DNA from: Asterella californica
Lineage: Eukaryota; Streptophyta; Marchantiopsida; Marchantiales; Aytoniaceae
NCBI GenBank assembly: GCA_036924285.1
Contig: JAYKYS010000009.1
Span: forward strand, 17,546,001 to 17,610,000
DNA: 64,000 bases
Reading direction: 5' to 3'
The notes beneath the pieces are model-generated. The model made no database searches and was not told where the DNA came from. It was given only the letters and a program-made list of their open reading frames with translations. Positions 46,549-58,334 of the stretch are shown one piece after another. Position numbers and translations under genes: made by a program. Every line of letters starts with the position of its first letter. Positions within the stretch are counted from its first letter, which is position 1.

Positions 46549-48140
46549 ACCACTTCAAGCTATTGTCGGCAAGATCGATCAATTTGACGAGAGGAATGTC
46601 TCCAACTACTTGAAAACTCCAACTTTGACATTATGTCAAAGAAATGGAGTTGAATCAAGTGCTAGAGGACAAAATGATCAAAACATTCGAGCTGGCTCCG
46701 AGATTTGGGATCACACAAAAATGTTAAGGAAGTATATTGACAATGATTGGAAAATATTTTCACATACATTGAGAGAGGAGTACTTCTTGGAAGACTTAAA
46801 GCGAGTTAGCAAGAAGTCATTTTTGGAGTGGGTTGAACGATCGAAAAAATATTTACACGCCACTGAGTTGTTGAGGGAATTCGAGAGACAATTCTCTTGG
46901 CTAAGCCGTATAGAGAAACTGACGCTAGAACTTACCAAGACATAGATTTCCTTGAGCTCCAAATGAGAAGTTACAGGAGAAGCTCGAGGTGCTTCTCAAG
47001 GATAAGGATGAGGACGAAGGACTTACAAGCGATTGGAAGAAGGTCGTTGGTCTACTTACAATGCGAGAATAAAGATGGCAAAAATTTCTGATCAAAAGAT
47101 CGACGTCAATTGCAATCACGACTGTATCAGTTGCTCTAGTGCTAGTTATTCTGCCAATTCTCTCGTAGTTCTTACTGCACAACTTGCAGTTGTGCAAACC
47201 CCGATCGTAGTACCAAAGAAAGACAAAATTTTAGCTTGAGGAGGTCATGCGAGGGATGTAGGACCTGCATATCAAATTGATGAGGTTGGACGAGAAGAGT
47301 CTGACGTCCGAAGCTTGACCTACGTCAAAGCAGATGTGGGTTTAGCGTTGCAATTGGTGTGGCGGTACGGACCATCCAAGAAAGGACTGCAAGGACTTCG
47401 TTGATACCTTGCAACAAGACGTAATCTTTGAGAAGGATGAAAATGTCACGTTAAGGAACACGAGTGCGCTCTTGCAGACCAAGTGAGGAGGTATGCAAAA
47501 GTTGCTAGAAGAGCATCGGATAGCACATGATGTTGCAGTAGTGAAAGCTCGACTTATGGTGTTAAGGTCGAAAATCGTCAAGATGATTTTCAAGAACATG
47601 TGGAACCGAGCGGATTATGGACGTCGATCATTTCCACACAAGAGAAGAAAAACATGCCACGTGAGACATTGTTGAGAACTGCCACTATCATCTAAAGAGC
47701 GACAGGATGGGAAGATCTTATGGAGAGCTTATCCGTGCATGCTTATATTACACAGAGCTAACACGAGCCTCTCATCAATGAGAAGCAAAAATGAGATGTG
47801 GAGGATGTAAGAAAAGATACCCCGATCAAGAGGTCTCGAGGAGAGAGGTTATGAGAAAAGCTTAGGGACGTAAGAACACGAGATCTGTCGATGGAGAATG
47901 CTCCTTCTCCATCAAAGGAGAAGGTTAAAGAGCAACCAAGCCGACTGCGTATAAGTTGCAGTCGGATATCAAAGTCACAACAGACGTGAAACATGTTCTC
48001 GAGGAACGCATTCTAAATGCAAAGATAGAATTCATGTAAGGGAGGTTTTGGAAATCACCAAGCACGAGTTTCATGATGTCATCATTGACATTAACAAATA
48101 GAAACGACAGATTACGTTTTGACACATATCTTGGATACAA
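46549..48140 (+). pseudogene. Element D gag, broken
   Basis: It begins abruptly inside gag at KPLQAIVGKIDQFDERNVSN. It then reads REEYFLEDLKRVSKKSFLEW, ATELLREFERQFS and, after frame changes, a zinc knuckle CNWCGGTDHPRKDC (47349-47390). Then come MQKLLEEH, ENAPSPSKEKV-type and TTDVKHVLEERILNAK-type blocks. It is nearest to gag of element B. Many stops and frameshifts make it the most decayed B-like copy. The gag start codon and primer site are deleted. Confidence 0.82.
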
Positions 48141-49300
48141 GAGTATCCAGAGACGAGGAGGAAAAGCTCACAAATTACAAAGTGTAATCTTGCGATGAAG
48201 AGAAGGGTCGAGGTCGTTGCTCGAGCCACTACAATCGTAGTCAATGGGTTCGAGCAACGATTGAGATTCTTGTAAGGGTTGGAGATTTAGACTCATCGTT
48301 CTTTTGATTAATCATGGGTCCGAGATCAACATAATGTCTAAGGTCTTTACAAGAAGCGACCATGGTCCATCAGCATCGAGCACAAATGGGTGATTAGGGC
48401 TGCTAACAGCACACGAGGAGACTTGTACGGAGCCTGTCGTGATGTTCGAGTGCGGCTCAGGGATGTAGCTATCGATCAAAACTTCTTTGTCTAAGAAGTA
48501 ACATCGTATCTACTTATCCTTGGGCAACCGTATATCACTATCACGCGAATGGAGATGAGGGTGCTAGACGACAGATCTGTCTACGCAAAGATCCGAAGTC
48601 TGGATAGAAAAAAGGCGGTGCAACTTTTGACTGTACGACCGAATCACGAGAGAAATAAGGATCACCTAAGAGAGAATCCGCTTTGGAAGATGGGAAGGAG
48701 TATAAGGATTTCTGGTAGGTACCACTATAGAGTGGAACTGTAGTGGTGTGCTAGAGGAGGTACTCTCGCCGGAAGATGAAGGTGTGTTTTGTACATGATT
48801 TATTGAATTTGCAGAATGTGGAGTTGTTGTATATACGAGGGTGGAAAAAATAGGAAGAAAATAAAAAAGAGTGTGCGTGAGGTTGAGACGTTGTTGTGAG
48901 GATTGGGTGCGTTGGAAGAAGACCAGCGGATTTTGGATATTTATTGGATTGGAGGATCCGTTAAAAGAGATTACGTCACTCTTGTGCAAATTTATTTTAG
49001 GGAGATTTATTTGACAATTGAATCATGACGAGCACTTGATGTTCGAGATGAAGTACAAGACCTTAGACAAGAAAGTCAAGCCAATAGCCGTACCTCTACG
49101 AGAAGATTCCAAGAGGTAAGTCAAACAAGCATCAAGGGAGAAGAGCTTACGAGATCCATCGAAGGTAAAGCATAAGTTCTTGGAAGCAATTTTTGAAGAA
49201 GTTAAGGTTAGGACTGATGGTTCTCCAGAGATAGTAGTGTGTTTGAAGGAAATGCTTTCACGACATGAGAAAGCATTAGCTTTTGAGCCTCACGAGATAA
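48141..49300 (+). pseudogene. Element D protease and linker, broken
   Basis: The protease region is represented by a LINHGSEINIMS-like segment near 48310-48340, where the catalytic aspartate appears changed to asparagine. The downstream GDLYGACRDVRVRLRDVAID-like stretch and RMEMRVLDDRSVYAKIRSLD (48540-48600) follow. The linker up to 49300 is in several frames. Confidence 0.72.
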
Positions 49301-50830
49301 GATGTGTTGATCCATACGTGATGTTGTCGATGATCATTTTCACAACGTCATACGTACATTGGAATTTGAGATTGACTTTTGTATGGCGAGCACATCGACC
49401 GAAACTAGTAGAATTGCTTAAAGAGAAGATGCGAATAAGGATATTGGAGTTATCTTTTGCACCGTATTCCAATCGATGGTTTATAATGCCGAAGAAGAAA
49501 GGATCGTTACGATTTATTCAAGACATATAGTCAGTGAATGTCATGATAATTAGACATGTGGGTGTTGGATCGATAGTGGATGGATTTACAAAAGCGTTTG
49601 CATGGAGAGCAATGTACTCAATGGAGATTTATATTTGAGATACGATCAATTTCAGTTGGCTGAGGAAAGCAAGGACATGACGACAATGCGTACACCATTG
49701 GGTTTGATTAGAATGTGTATGTTGTCACAAGAGGCTACTAATTCAATTAACGGAATGAACAAGGTCTTAAGAGACTCTATTCTTGAGAAGACTGTCATTT
49801 CTAGACGACATGCTTATTAAGGGTTGTAGGGAAGATGAAAAAGATGAAGCTTTAGACCAGAGAGGGTATCGACTGTTTCTATACGTCATCGATCACATCA
49901 AGAATTATGAGAAGATATTGTCTCGATTGGAGGAAGTTCATCTCACATTATCCAACACAAAGTCTACATTTTGAGGTTAGGAAAGTTCTGATCATGGTCA
50001 TCTATGTGGTTTGTTTGATGGTAAGCCGGATCCAAGCAAAATAGATGCTATCGAAAGAACGGAGGAGGTTTACAACTCCTTGATGAAAGTGCAGAGGTTC
50101 TTAGATGCGTGCATATTTTACCACATTTAGATTTCTCACTATGGACATGTGACGGATCCATTATACGTGTTGTTACAGAAGGGACATCGATTCAGATGAG
50201 AGGAGGAGCGTATAAAAGCAATGCGGAAGTTGAAATTGTTACTATCATCTCCTTCAGTTTAGAGAAGGATCGATTACAATGAAGGTAGACTGATGGTTCT
50301 TATAGTGGACATTAGTCTGGTCGTTATCGCTTGGATAGTAGGACAAGACGACACAAATTGAGACAGATTTATGGTTAGGTTCGAAGCAAAGGTGTTAAGT
50401 GCTTGTCAACGTGCTTACCTACAAGTGAAGAGAGAATTGTGGAGTATTGTCTCGACAATGAAAGTCGAGAAAGAACCTCTGAAGAGCATCAGTGGTGGTC
50501 GAGATGATTGTCTACCGCTGTTGAGAATGATCATAAATTATACGATTTCGTGATGTTATGATGGATTACGTATATCAAACCGTTAAATCTGATATTTAGA
50601 CATATCGTGAGAAAGAATAATCTGATGGTAAATATGTTATCAAGCGTGAGAAGGATGAAATGGTTCTACGCTATTGCACAGATAGGGAGGGAGGACAAAC
50701 TGTTCGTTAAAGAGTTGTACGACCATGAATTGCTCAACATTAGACAATACCTTAGTACTCTAACCAAACAAGTTGGTTGGACTAAGGAGCAGTTTTGAAG
50801 GGTCTGAAAGAAAGCCTACAACTTCATGTT
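49301..50830 (+). pseudogene. Element D reverse transcriptase and RNase H, broken
   Basis: Blocks in order are LVELLKEKMRIRILELSFAP, SNRWFIMPKKKGSLRFIQDI (about 49470-49530), then YDQFQLAEESKDMTTMRTPL, the FLDD box (49798-49809) and LIKGCREDEKDEALDQRGY. The RNase H part reads RFEAKVLSACQRAYLQVKRE, followed by a changed VVETDC-like stretch. Frames change repeatedly. Its unbroken SFAPYSNRWFIMPKKKG segment shows what element B should look like across the inversion break. Confidence 0.85.
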
Positions 50831-52009
50831 GCAAGGTGGATTTTTCTGGAAGTGACCTAAGCAGAAAGGTGGAATGCTGTTACGGGTGGTTTGTGACAAG
50901 GAGGATCAGTGCAAGTTGCTCAAAGAGTTTCACAGAGTTTGGGAGCAGGATATCGAGTAATTTGGGCCACTTTTACCAAGCTTAAAGAGAGGTATTGGTG
51001 GAAGAACATGTATAAGGATGTCATAGCTTTTGTGGAATCTTGTTTAACATGTCATATTAACTTGAACATCCGACATCAAGACCGGTTACATCAACTTATC
51101 TGTTGATAACGTATTTCAAGTGGGTCGTAGATTTGATAACTATGCTAGTCGAGATATGGCAAATGAGGTACTTGGTGCTTATGCAAGAAGATCTACGAAC
51201 CAAGTGTGAAGGAAGGAAGCTTTGGACGAAGACAACTAACGGAGTTTGCTGATTTTTGTTAGAAGAAGTTGTTTGTCGATACACGTGCGTGAAGAAGATT
51301 ATTGCAGATCGAGAGGAGCTAGATGCGCACGAGGCTCGTGAGTTCTTTATGAGATGTGGGGTGAAGTTGTCACTTATAACTGCCTACAACTCTGTAGGGA
51401 ACGCTAAGATCGAGCACGATCATCTCTTTTCATGAAAGTGTTGGTGAAGACTTGCAACGAAAGAGCACGCGAGTGGTCTTGACTCTTATCATTTGCACTA
51501 TGGATTGATTGTATGACGCACAACTTAATAATAGACTACATGCTCGTGGTGCTCATGACAGGTCAAAAACCTATCATGCTTGTTGAGGAAGACATTCCAC
51601 ATGGAGTGTGTTAGCTTGTGAGGACAATTTGACGAAGGAAGAACTTTCGCAATTCAGATTTGGTAACTAGAACGAACACCAGAGGACGTTGAAGTTGCTC
51701 TAGACAGGTTGAAGGAAGCACGACTGAGGAACAAGACTAGATTGGATGAACGACATCGACTAAAACCTAGGGCGATAGAGGAAGGTGATTGGGTCCTTAT
51801 CTATGACAATAATCTAGACAACCAACATAATGCTTTGAGGAAATTCTCGAAGCGTTGATCTGGGTCTTATGTGATAGAGAAGATGTAGGGCAATGCTACA
51901 TACGAGCTTAGGAGCTAGATGGAGCGAAGAGAGGTGACGGGACAGGATGCAGACATGAGTGATGCTGATTGGACGAAGATGTTGACAAAGCGTTAAGGCT
52001 GAGGTGGCA
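50831..52009 (+). pseudogene. Element D integrase, broken
   Basis: Recognisable pieces are KEFHRVWEQ-like and YWWKNMYKDVIAFVESCLTC (zinc-finger region), YFKWVVDLITM-like (about 51110), IIADREELDAHEAREFF (about 51300) with the second acidic residue, then KVLVKTCNERAREWS, LMTGQKPIML-like and EGDWVLIYD-like stretches. Stops are dense. Confidence 0.8.
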
Positions 52010-53370
52010 GTTTAGATGACATTCATAGTGCATGTGTGTCACACTTGACACTTGGCAAGCATGCATGGAGGACACTTGGCATGCACAAAAAGTGACACGT
52101 AGACTTTTATCCCCTAGCTCCAAACACTATAGAAACCGAAGGTTCTAAAGTTCAATTTAAGCATTTTTGGGTAAGACATCAAGAGACTGTCTAATTTTTT
52201 CGGGTGGATTTTAGAGACTTGGGAGTTTGGGTAGTGGGAATTTGAGACACTTGGGGTCTAAGCACCAAAATTATACGAGGTCCCGTACAGTTTTTTGCCT
52301 TGGGAGGTCACAACAAAATTAAAACGGTCACATAAGTTGCTACAGAGGTCAAAATCAAGAGTTTTTGATACAGTTGGATAGGTTTTCATATAGCCAATTC
52401 TATTGCTACAAAGAACATAAAATTGCGATTCAAAGAGAGGAAGTTAGAGTCGTTTGAAGTTTTTGGTTTTTTTTTTAGTTTTCTAGCAAAACGGTGAGAG
52501 CACTCTCTCAGTTTCACTGCAAGGAGATGTTAGGGGAAGTGTAAGCTCAAAAGTGTGTGAGCTCTCGCATAGTTTAGGTCTCTAAGGGATGAGATATTTT
52601 TAGAAGAGCATTACTATTTGTACAAAGCTCAGATACAGCATGCTAAGTCCCATTGGAAACATATTTTCAAGAGGTTTTCAGCAATTCTAAAAAAACTGGA
52701 TTTGGAGCAAGAGAGAGGATTCTACAACTCGTTGAAGTTTCCGGTCAACTTTGGGAAGTTTTGGCCAAGCTGTGCAGGCCCTCGCATAATTTTCTGTACT
52801 TTTGGATAAGGGAGACACCTAGAGGTCCAAAACGAGTTACAAGTCAGACCGAGACTTCAAACGGTCATAACTATTCATGTGGAAGTCCAATAGACACAAG
52901 AGTGGTACCATTGGAAAGAGCTTGCCGAGAGCTTTGTAACAAGACCAAAAATATGTTATTTGAACAAGTGCAGAGGATAATAAAGGGGTTTGAAGTTTGT
53001 CTTCAGTTTCAAACTCTAACACAAAACTACACTAGCGCTCGCACAGTTTTGCCTTGTTGGAGAAGGGTTTTGGCAAAATATTTCAAGGTGCCAAACTTCA
53101 TTTAGGGAGGTCAGTCGGCGATGATCTAGATATCATCGGAACCATTTATGTCAAGGATCGTGAGTGGCACTTTAGATTAGGTTTTGATAAATAGGTTAGA
53201 GGATTTTGGAGTTTGAAAGTCATGGACTTAGAAGTGACTTAACTTCTTCCATGGGTGTGCGTAGGAGACATATTGAGTAATATCGGATTTGGGATTTTGA
53301 GGTCTACACAGTTGTAGCATCAGATCAGGATTTTAGCGATATGTGTTAAGATCACAAACAATTGAGTCTG
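52010..53370 (+). repeat. 3' LTR of element D
   Basis: From 52112 it parallels the 5' LTR. The stretch 52010-52111 follows a purine-rich run (gctgaggtggcag) and may be the true LTR start, lost from the 5' copy. By-eye divergence between the two LTRs is large, so D is an old insertion. Confidence 0.75.
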
Positions 53371-54500
53371 TTTGAAAACTCTGTCAATAAGTGACAGCAA
53401 TAAAAAGTAGGATTTTGGATTGGAAGTCTATGCTCGTACGTTGTCTTTGTGTTTCTTGATCCTATGTATTTTCTACAGCTAGATACCTCATGTATTCTCA
53501 TATACACCTTTCATGTCTTACGATATGACACCAAGTGATAGAAATAATAACGACACAAAAATATACGAATTCAAGAGTCAAGATAATGATCTTGAATCGA
53601 TCTACGATGAAAGATGCGACAAAAGAAAATGAGGAAGCCATCACTTGATTGCAATATTCCACACCAAAGTTCTTCTTGACCCAGCCGATACTGACAATTG
53701 GATATCAACTTAGACGTTGAAAAAACATTAGCTGAAAAGTTCAGATCCATTCATCCATCAAAGTAACATATACTTAATCAGATTTCAATTCCCCTCATAC
53801 ATGACGATTGGTAGGATCACTGAAGGAGACAAGTCGATCATTCTCTCTATGAACTCTTCTCCAATGTAAACAGTGAACCACTGCTGAAAGTAATCATGAT
53901 GGATGTAGTGAAGCTTCATCAGGAATGAAAGATCTAGAACTCGGATCAATCTTCCATCCATGAGTACAACTCTCGCCGCTCCTCACCCTCCATGTAGAAC
54001 ATTAAGAAATACTCACGAAACACCAAGTGAATATCCACGGATCACTGAGCTAGCACGTCTCATTATGATGCGATTTCACATCCAAGATAATCGTGAACGT
54101 GACACCTAATACGCCGTCAAGCGAGTTACACGAAAAGGTTTAACATAATGCAAGTTCTACACTATATTCACATGTGAGTCGTGTCACAACACGACAGTGA
54201 GAAGAAAATAAGACGTATGGATTGGTGCTCCACTTTGCTGATTTTAACAGTAGAGAAAGCAGAGAAAGCGCACTGCAAGAAAATAAGTCATGGACGTGAG
54301 TAGACAAGGAGGAAAATATTTTCAAACAACACGCGCTAGTGAATTAGATGTGAATAAAAAAGAAGAGACAAAGAGAAAAGCCAAGGCAATGAACAAACGA
54401 TGTTTCTCTCTGTGCCGCTCTTTTTGTTTTCTTCAACATGCAGTATCTCTCGCTATGTGTCTTCGCTCTATTCGCTCTATTCTCTGATGGCTCGATATAT
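53371..54500. other. Intergenic DNA, nothing recognised
   Basis: Short frames only. No LTR, RNA gene or host exon could be supported. Confidence 0.4.
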
Positions 54501-54722
54501 TTGACGTGCACTCTTCTACAGAGATCGATGAGTGCAATTTCACGGAGCTGTCTTCTCTTCACGCTCGCTACATGGCTCGACGCATTGGAGCAATACATGT
54601 GGGTTCTTTTTTTGACGGGCGCTCTTCTGTGGAGTTCGATCACAGTAGTTTGACGGAACTGCCTTCTCTTCAAGTTTGCTATCTAGCTCAAGCAATGCTG
54701 GTGGATTCTTTTTCTTTCCGGG
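54501..54722 (+). repeat. 111-bp tandem duplication, two units, in frame
   Basis: ttgacgtgcactcttct (54501) and ttgacgggcgctcttct (54612) start two units of 111 bp, exactly 37 codons. In one frame both units read as related peptides (EIDECNFTELSSLHARYMA and EFDHSSLTELPSLQVCYLA). No family is recognised; it could be the remains of a repeat protein. Confidence 0.6.
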
Positions 54723-55458
54723 TTAGCAATCTGATGCCTTTGGACTCTTTCGACTTTGGGACACTACTATTGCTAAGGGCTCATCATCATTTGCCTGCAT
54801 ATTCTATTCTTCTATGTCTTATGTCACTATAAGCTACAGCTCCGTCAGATTACAGTCGCAGATCGTTCGCTATATTTCTCTTTTTCCTCCTCCGCATGTT
54901 GTTTTAACCTACTCTATTTGTTATCTTTCGTCTTCATGTATATTCTACTGCTATTTGTCTAGGTCTCTCAACTTACGTCCATCTCTTATTGTAGGTGGGA
55001 TGACAATCTGGTGCTATCTTTTACATGCTCATATCATTGACGTCTCTCTGGACTACTGGAATGTTTGGATTGTAGTTGACGATATCGTATGATCGAATCT
55101 TTCACGACTCTCTTCACTAGTCGATGATGGTCTGTCGATACATATCCATTCTCTATGGGTACATATCGACAATCACTCTGCTCTGATTGTGAGATTGTGC
55201 ACGTGCCTTCGCTTTCTTTTCAATTACCTTGATGATGAAAAATCAGTCGCACTTCCATTCCTCTCTCTAAGCTTTTGTCGACTCGTCATAATGATGTTAG
55301 CCCACTCGTCACGGTCTTCTTGAATCCTCCTGAAGTTTGCACTCCCCCTTCCGAAGAGTCCACATCATCAGATTATATTCTTGATACTCATTCCACACTT
55401 GATATAAAAGAGTTTTTGTATATTCCTTTGGACTTCTCTCCTCCATTTCCAACCTTAG
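54723..55458. other. T-rich DNA without a recognised gene
   Basis: Several overlapping frames exist, but none shows a domain, and no splice-consistent chain into the next ORF could be proven. Confidence 0.35.
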
Positions 55459-56028
55459 ATGAGCTGCACAATAGAAAACAACACGTATAAGGTTTCCACG
55501 ACATACATCTTGAGGAGAAACACTTCTACGTGTATTTGGATAATAGACTTTTACGACGAGCTCATTCAGTTCTTTCTCGACGTTGACTTTTTGAAACTTG
55601 CACGAAGCTTTGCTGCTTTGTCAAGTCCATATATGTACATGGGAATCACCAAAGATGGATATTGGCTGGACATGCAAGATAGAGTGGGTCGTCTCTTCAC
55701 GTATCCACGCTTCTTTATAGAGGTATCGATCGAGCGCTTGAAACCGACTGTCCGATCTCTATACATGTTAAGATCTCCATGTGTTTGTGTTATATTCTTT
55801 CTTCTTTTTATTATCTCTGTTTGTATTTTCCTGACCGTTCTCAGCTCAATGATCTTGCGAAAGCAGACGAAGACGAAGAGACTCGCCCCAAACAAGAAAA
55901 GTCTTGAATTGTCCGTTATAGTCTGTAAAATGAGAGAAGAACTTCTTGGGGATTTTCTTGACAACGAATGCTCCTCGGGAATGTTCTCAGTGCAGAGAGG
56001 AGGAGCCCTCTTACATCTTCACATCTGA
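55459..56028 (+). CDS. Unrecognised 189-residue ORF with one hydrophobic segment
   Basis: It has a true ATG start. Residues about 112-137 (VCVIFFLLFIISVCIF and neighbours) could span a membrane and are followed by a Lys/Arg-rich stretch (RKQTKTKRLAPNKK). No family is recognised. It overlaps the end of another frame (55275-55490), shows no clear promoter or neighbour link, and could be a chance ORF or a relic. Confidence 0.2.
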   Translation: MSCTIENNTYKVSTTYILRRNTSTCIWIIDFYDELIQFFLDVDFLKLARSFAALSSPYMYMGITKDGYWLDMQDRVGRLFTYPRFFIEVSIERLKPTVRSLYMLRSPCVCVIFFLLFIISVCIFLTVLSSMILRKQTKTKRLAPNKKSLELSVIVCKMREELLGDFLDNECSSGMFSVQRGGALLHLHI

Positions 56029-58334
56029 GTAGTGTTTTGCATCAATGCAAAGTGAGAAAGAAACTGCAAATAACCTTAGGATGGTATACAAACTGACGTA
56101 GTGAAGGAAACATCTGAGTTCAAGACTTACAAATCGTGGCTTGCATCCGTACTTTAACATGATTGACTATCGCATCAAAAAAGAGAGGAGAGCATTAGCT
56201 CTGAGAGCATGTTAGATGAAAAATGTCTCTAAGAGCATAGTATATGCAAAAGAATTATATACTCTTCTTTGCGCTGCGGTTATCCAATACAGAGTAGAAT
56301 TATCTTATACTAATATGTTAGCTAGAGCTTTACAATTTAATAAATATAAAAACTCACATCCACTTTCAAACATCTCCCGCACGTGCTTGAGAGCTACGTT
56401 GTTATCAGACAAGTACTCAACATCACCACGTTTGCTGATGACCCTTGGTATACAAGAGAGACGTGTGAATTCTCTATCGAGATAATACCCTCCAGATGTT
56501 ACACCAAAAGATGTCCAGGAAATATTCTTCTGGCAAAAAAGTAAACGATAGGTGGAATTCCACAGGAAAAATATAATGGAGAGGTGACTCACCAAAACCA
56601 TCACCTGCAAAAACCCAAGCAACTGCAAGACGACAATGAACCAGCAAAGGACATCCAGCCCGGGGGCCCGAACATTGACGACGATTCATTCCCCTCGCCG
56701 ACGCACTAAACCCGACCAATGCCAGGAGGACAGCGCTGGAACCGATTTGCATAGAATAGGAGAAGGAGAAGGCCGGTTATTGTTACAAGGTACGAAGAAG
56801 AACTCCGTGTATTGTATTGAGTGGATGAAGGACCGTGTACATGTATTGAAGAAGCGAAATGAAACTTGGCATAGCAAAGTGTAAAGGTGAAAGTTTCACC
56901 GCCGTGCGCATCGCCCCCCTCCTTCTGATCTCATTGGCCAAGGCATGAAGCATTTACCTTCCACAGTATTTAAATTTTTTTACCGAAGGTGTGAACGAAC
57001 CAGGACGCGGTTATTATTAATAATATATGCACGCTCCCAAGATACCACTCGGATGTACGTTTCTGGAAATGTTCGCTAGCACAACCTGTTCTTTGTAAAA
57101 TTCCACTCCTCAGTTTTTACTTCTGCGCTTTCGTTCAGTGTCATGCGCGAATACATAGGTGCAAGAATAGAGTCGATGGTACCGTATCTTCCCCGTGATC
57201 TGAAGCATCAAGGGAGCAGGAGAACCATTCCTTTCCTCCATGTTGCTTGTCCTCCTTCTATACCGGTACTTCCTGTTTAAAACTGCAAGAGACTAGGCTA
57301 TAAAAAAGGTACAAGTTTCCGAACCTAAGTAAAGAGTCGTTCTCCCTAGATCAAAATACATGGAAGTTTCTTTCCTATAAGTATACAATAACATTCTTTC
57401 ATTATACATTAACATTCCAAACACACTAAAATGAGGCACAACCTATGATTTTAACTTCAGGCTCTTGTCCGTTGTACATGTATATTTCACCATCATCCGT
57501 TGCAAATCCAAACTTGGACTAGACATCTGAATTATTGAACGGAAATTTACGTCAAATACAGCAAAACACACAGCTGACCTACCCCTCTCCTCATCTAAAG
57601 AAACGAACAGATCACACAAATGGTACCCACACAGAGCAGAGTAGACTGTCGTCCAGCGCGACTCCTCATACATAGTATCCACCATAAACACACAGATCAC
57701 TGCAACATGTCCATCTAGTGTCGAGCACACAGCTGGCCTTCCCGCCTTTTACCTGTTGCATACTTACACAATGAACTTCTCGCTGTCCTAACTATCAATT
57801 CTCATTCTGAGCTATGATACATACCTCTGTCCCGAAGAGCAATAGTCAGAAAATGATCCATATGAACTATGAACTGAACACATACTCCCAGTTCTGACCA
57901 TCTGGTAGTCCAGAAAAAGGTGCAATATTACGCACAGTGGCTACACATTCGATGCCATCTTCGGGCATTAACCAATTAGTGGGTTGGATAAGAGGTAAGC
58001 TAGAACTGTCACCAAAATAAACCTCTTCTCCAAATCCGGACAGAAGGATATGTTTATGTACAAGAGATTGACCTGCTACGCTCAATTTCAACGGTGTTCG
58101 TCAGTTCCTACCGAGTACTGCCCCCCGAGCTTTGAGGTCACATGAACCTATTTACCCCACACACAGACGGAGACAAGGTGTATGCATTGGTATGTACAAG
58201 GCCCCACTTGTCTACAGTTTCTGATGCTGAAAGATGTATATCAGCCTTTCGTATCGAACCCCAGTAGCAAGTCAGTTCAGGGGAGTGGAGTTTCGTCCAA
58301 GTCCTCTGGTATAACAGAAAATAGCTCTTCGTAT
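56029..58334. other. Intergenic DNA and 3' flank of the hydrolase gene
   Basis: The last several hundred bases probably contain the hydrolase 3' UTR (minus strand). No other gene is supported. Confidence 0.45.
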
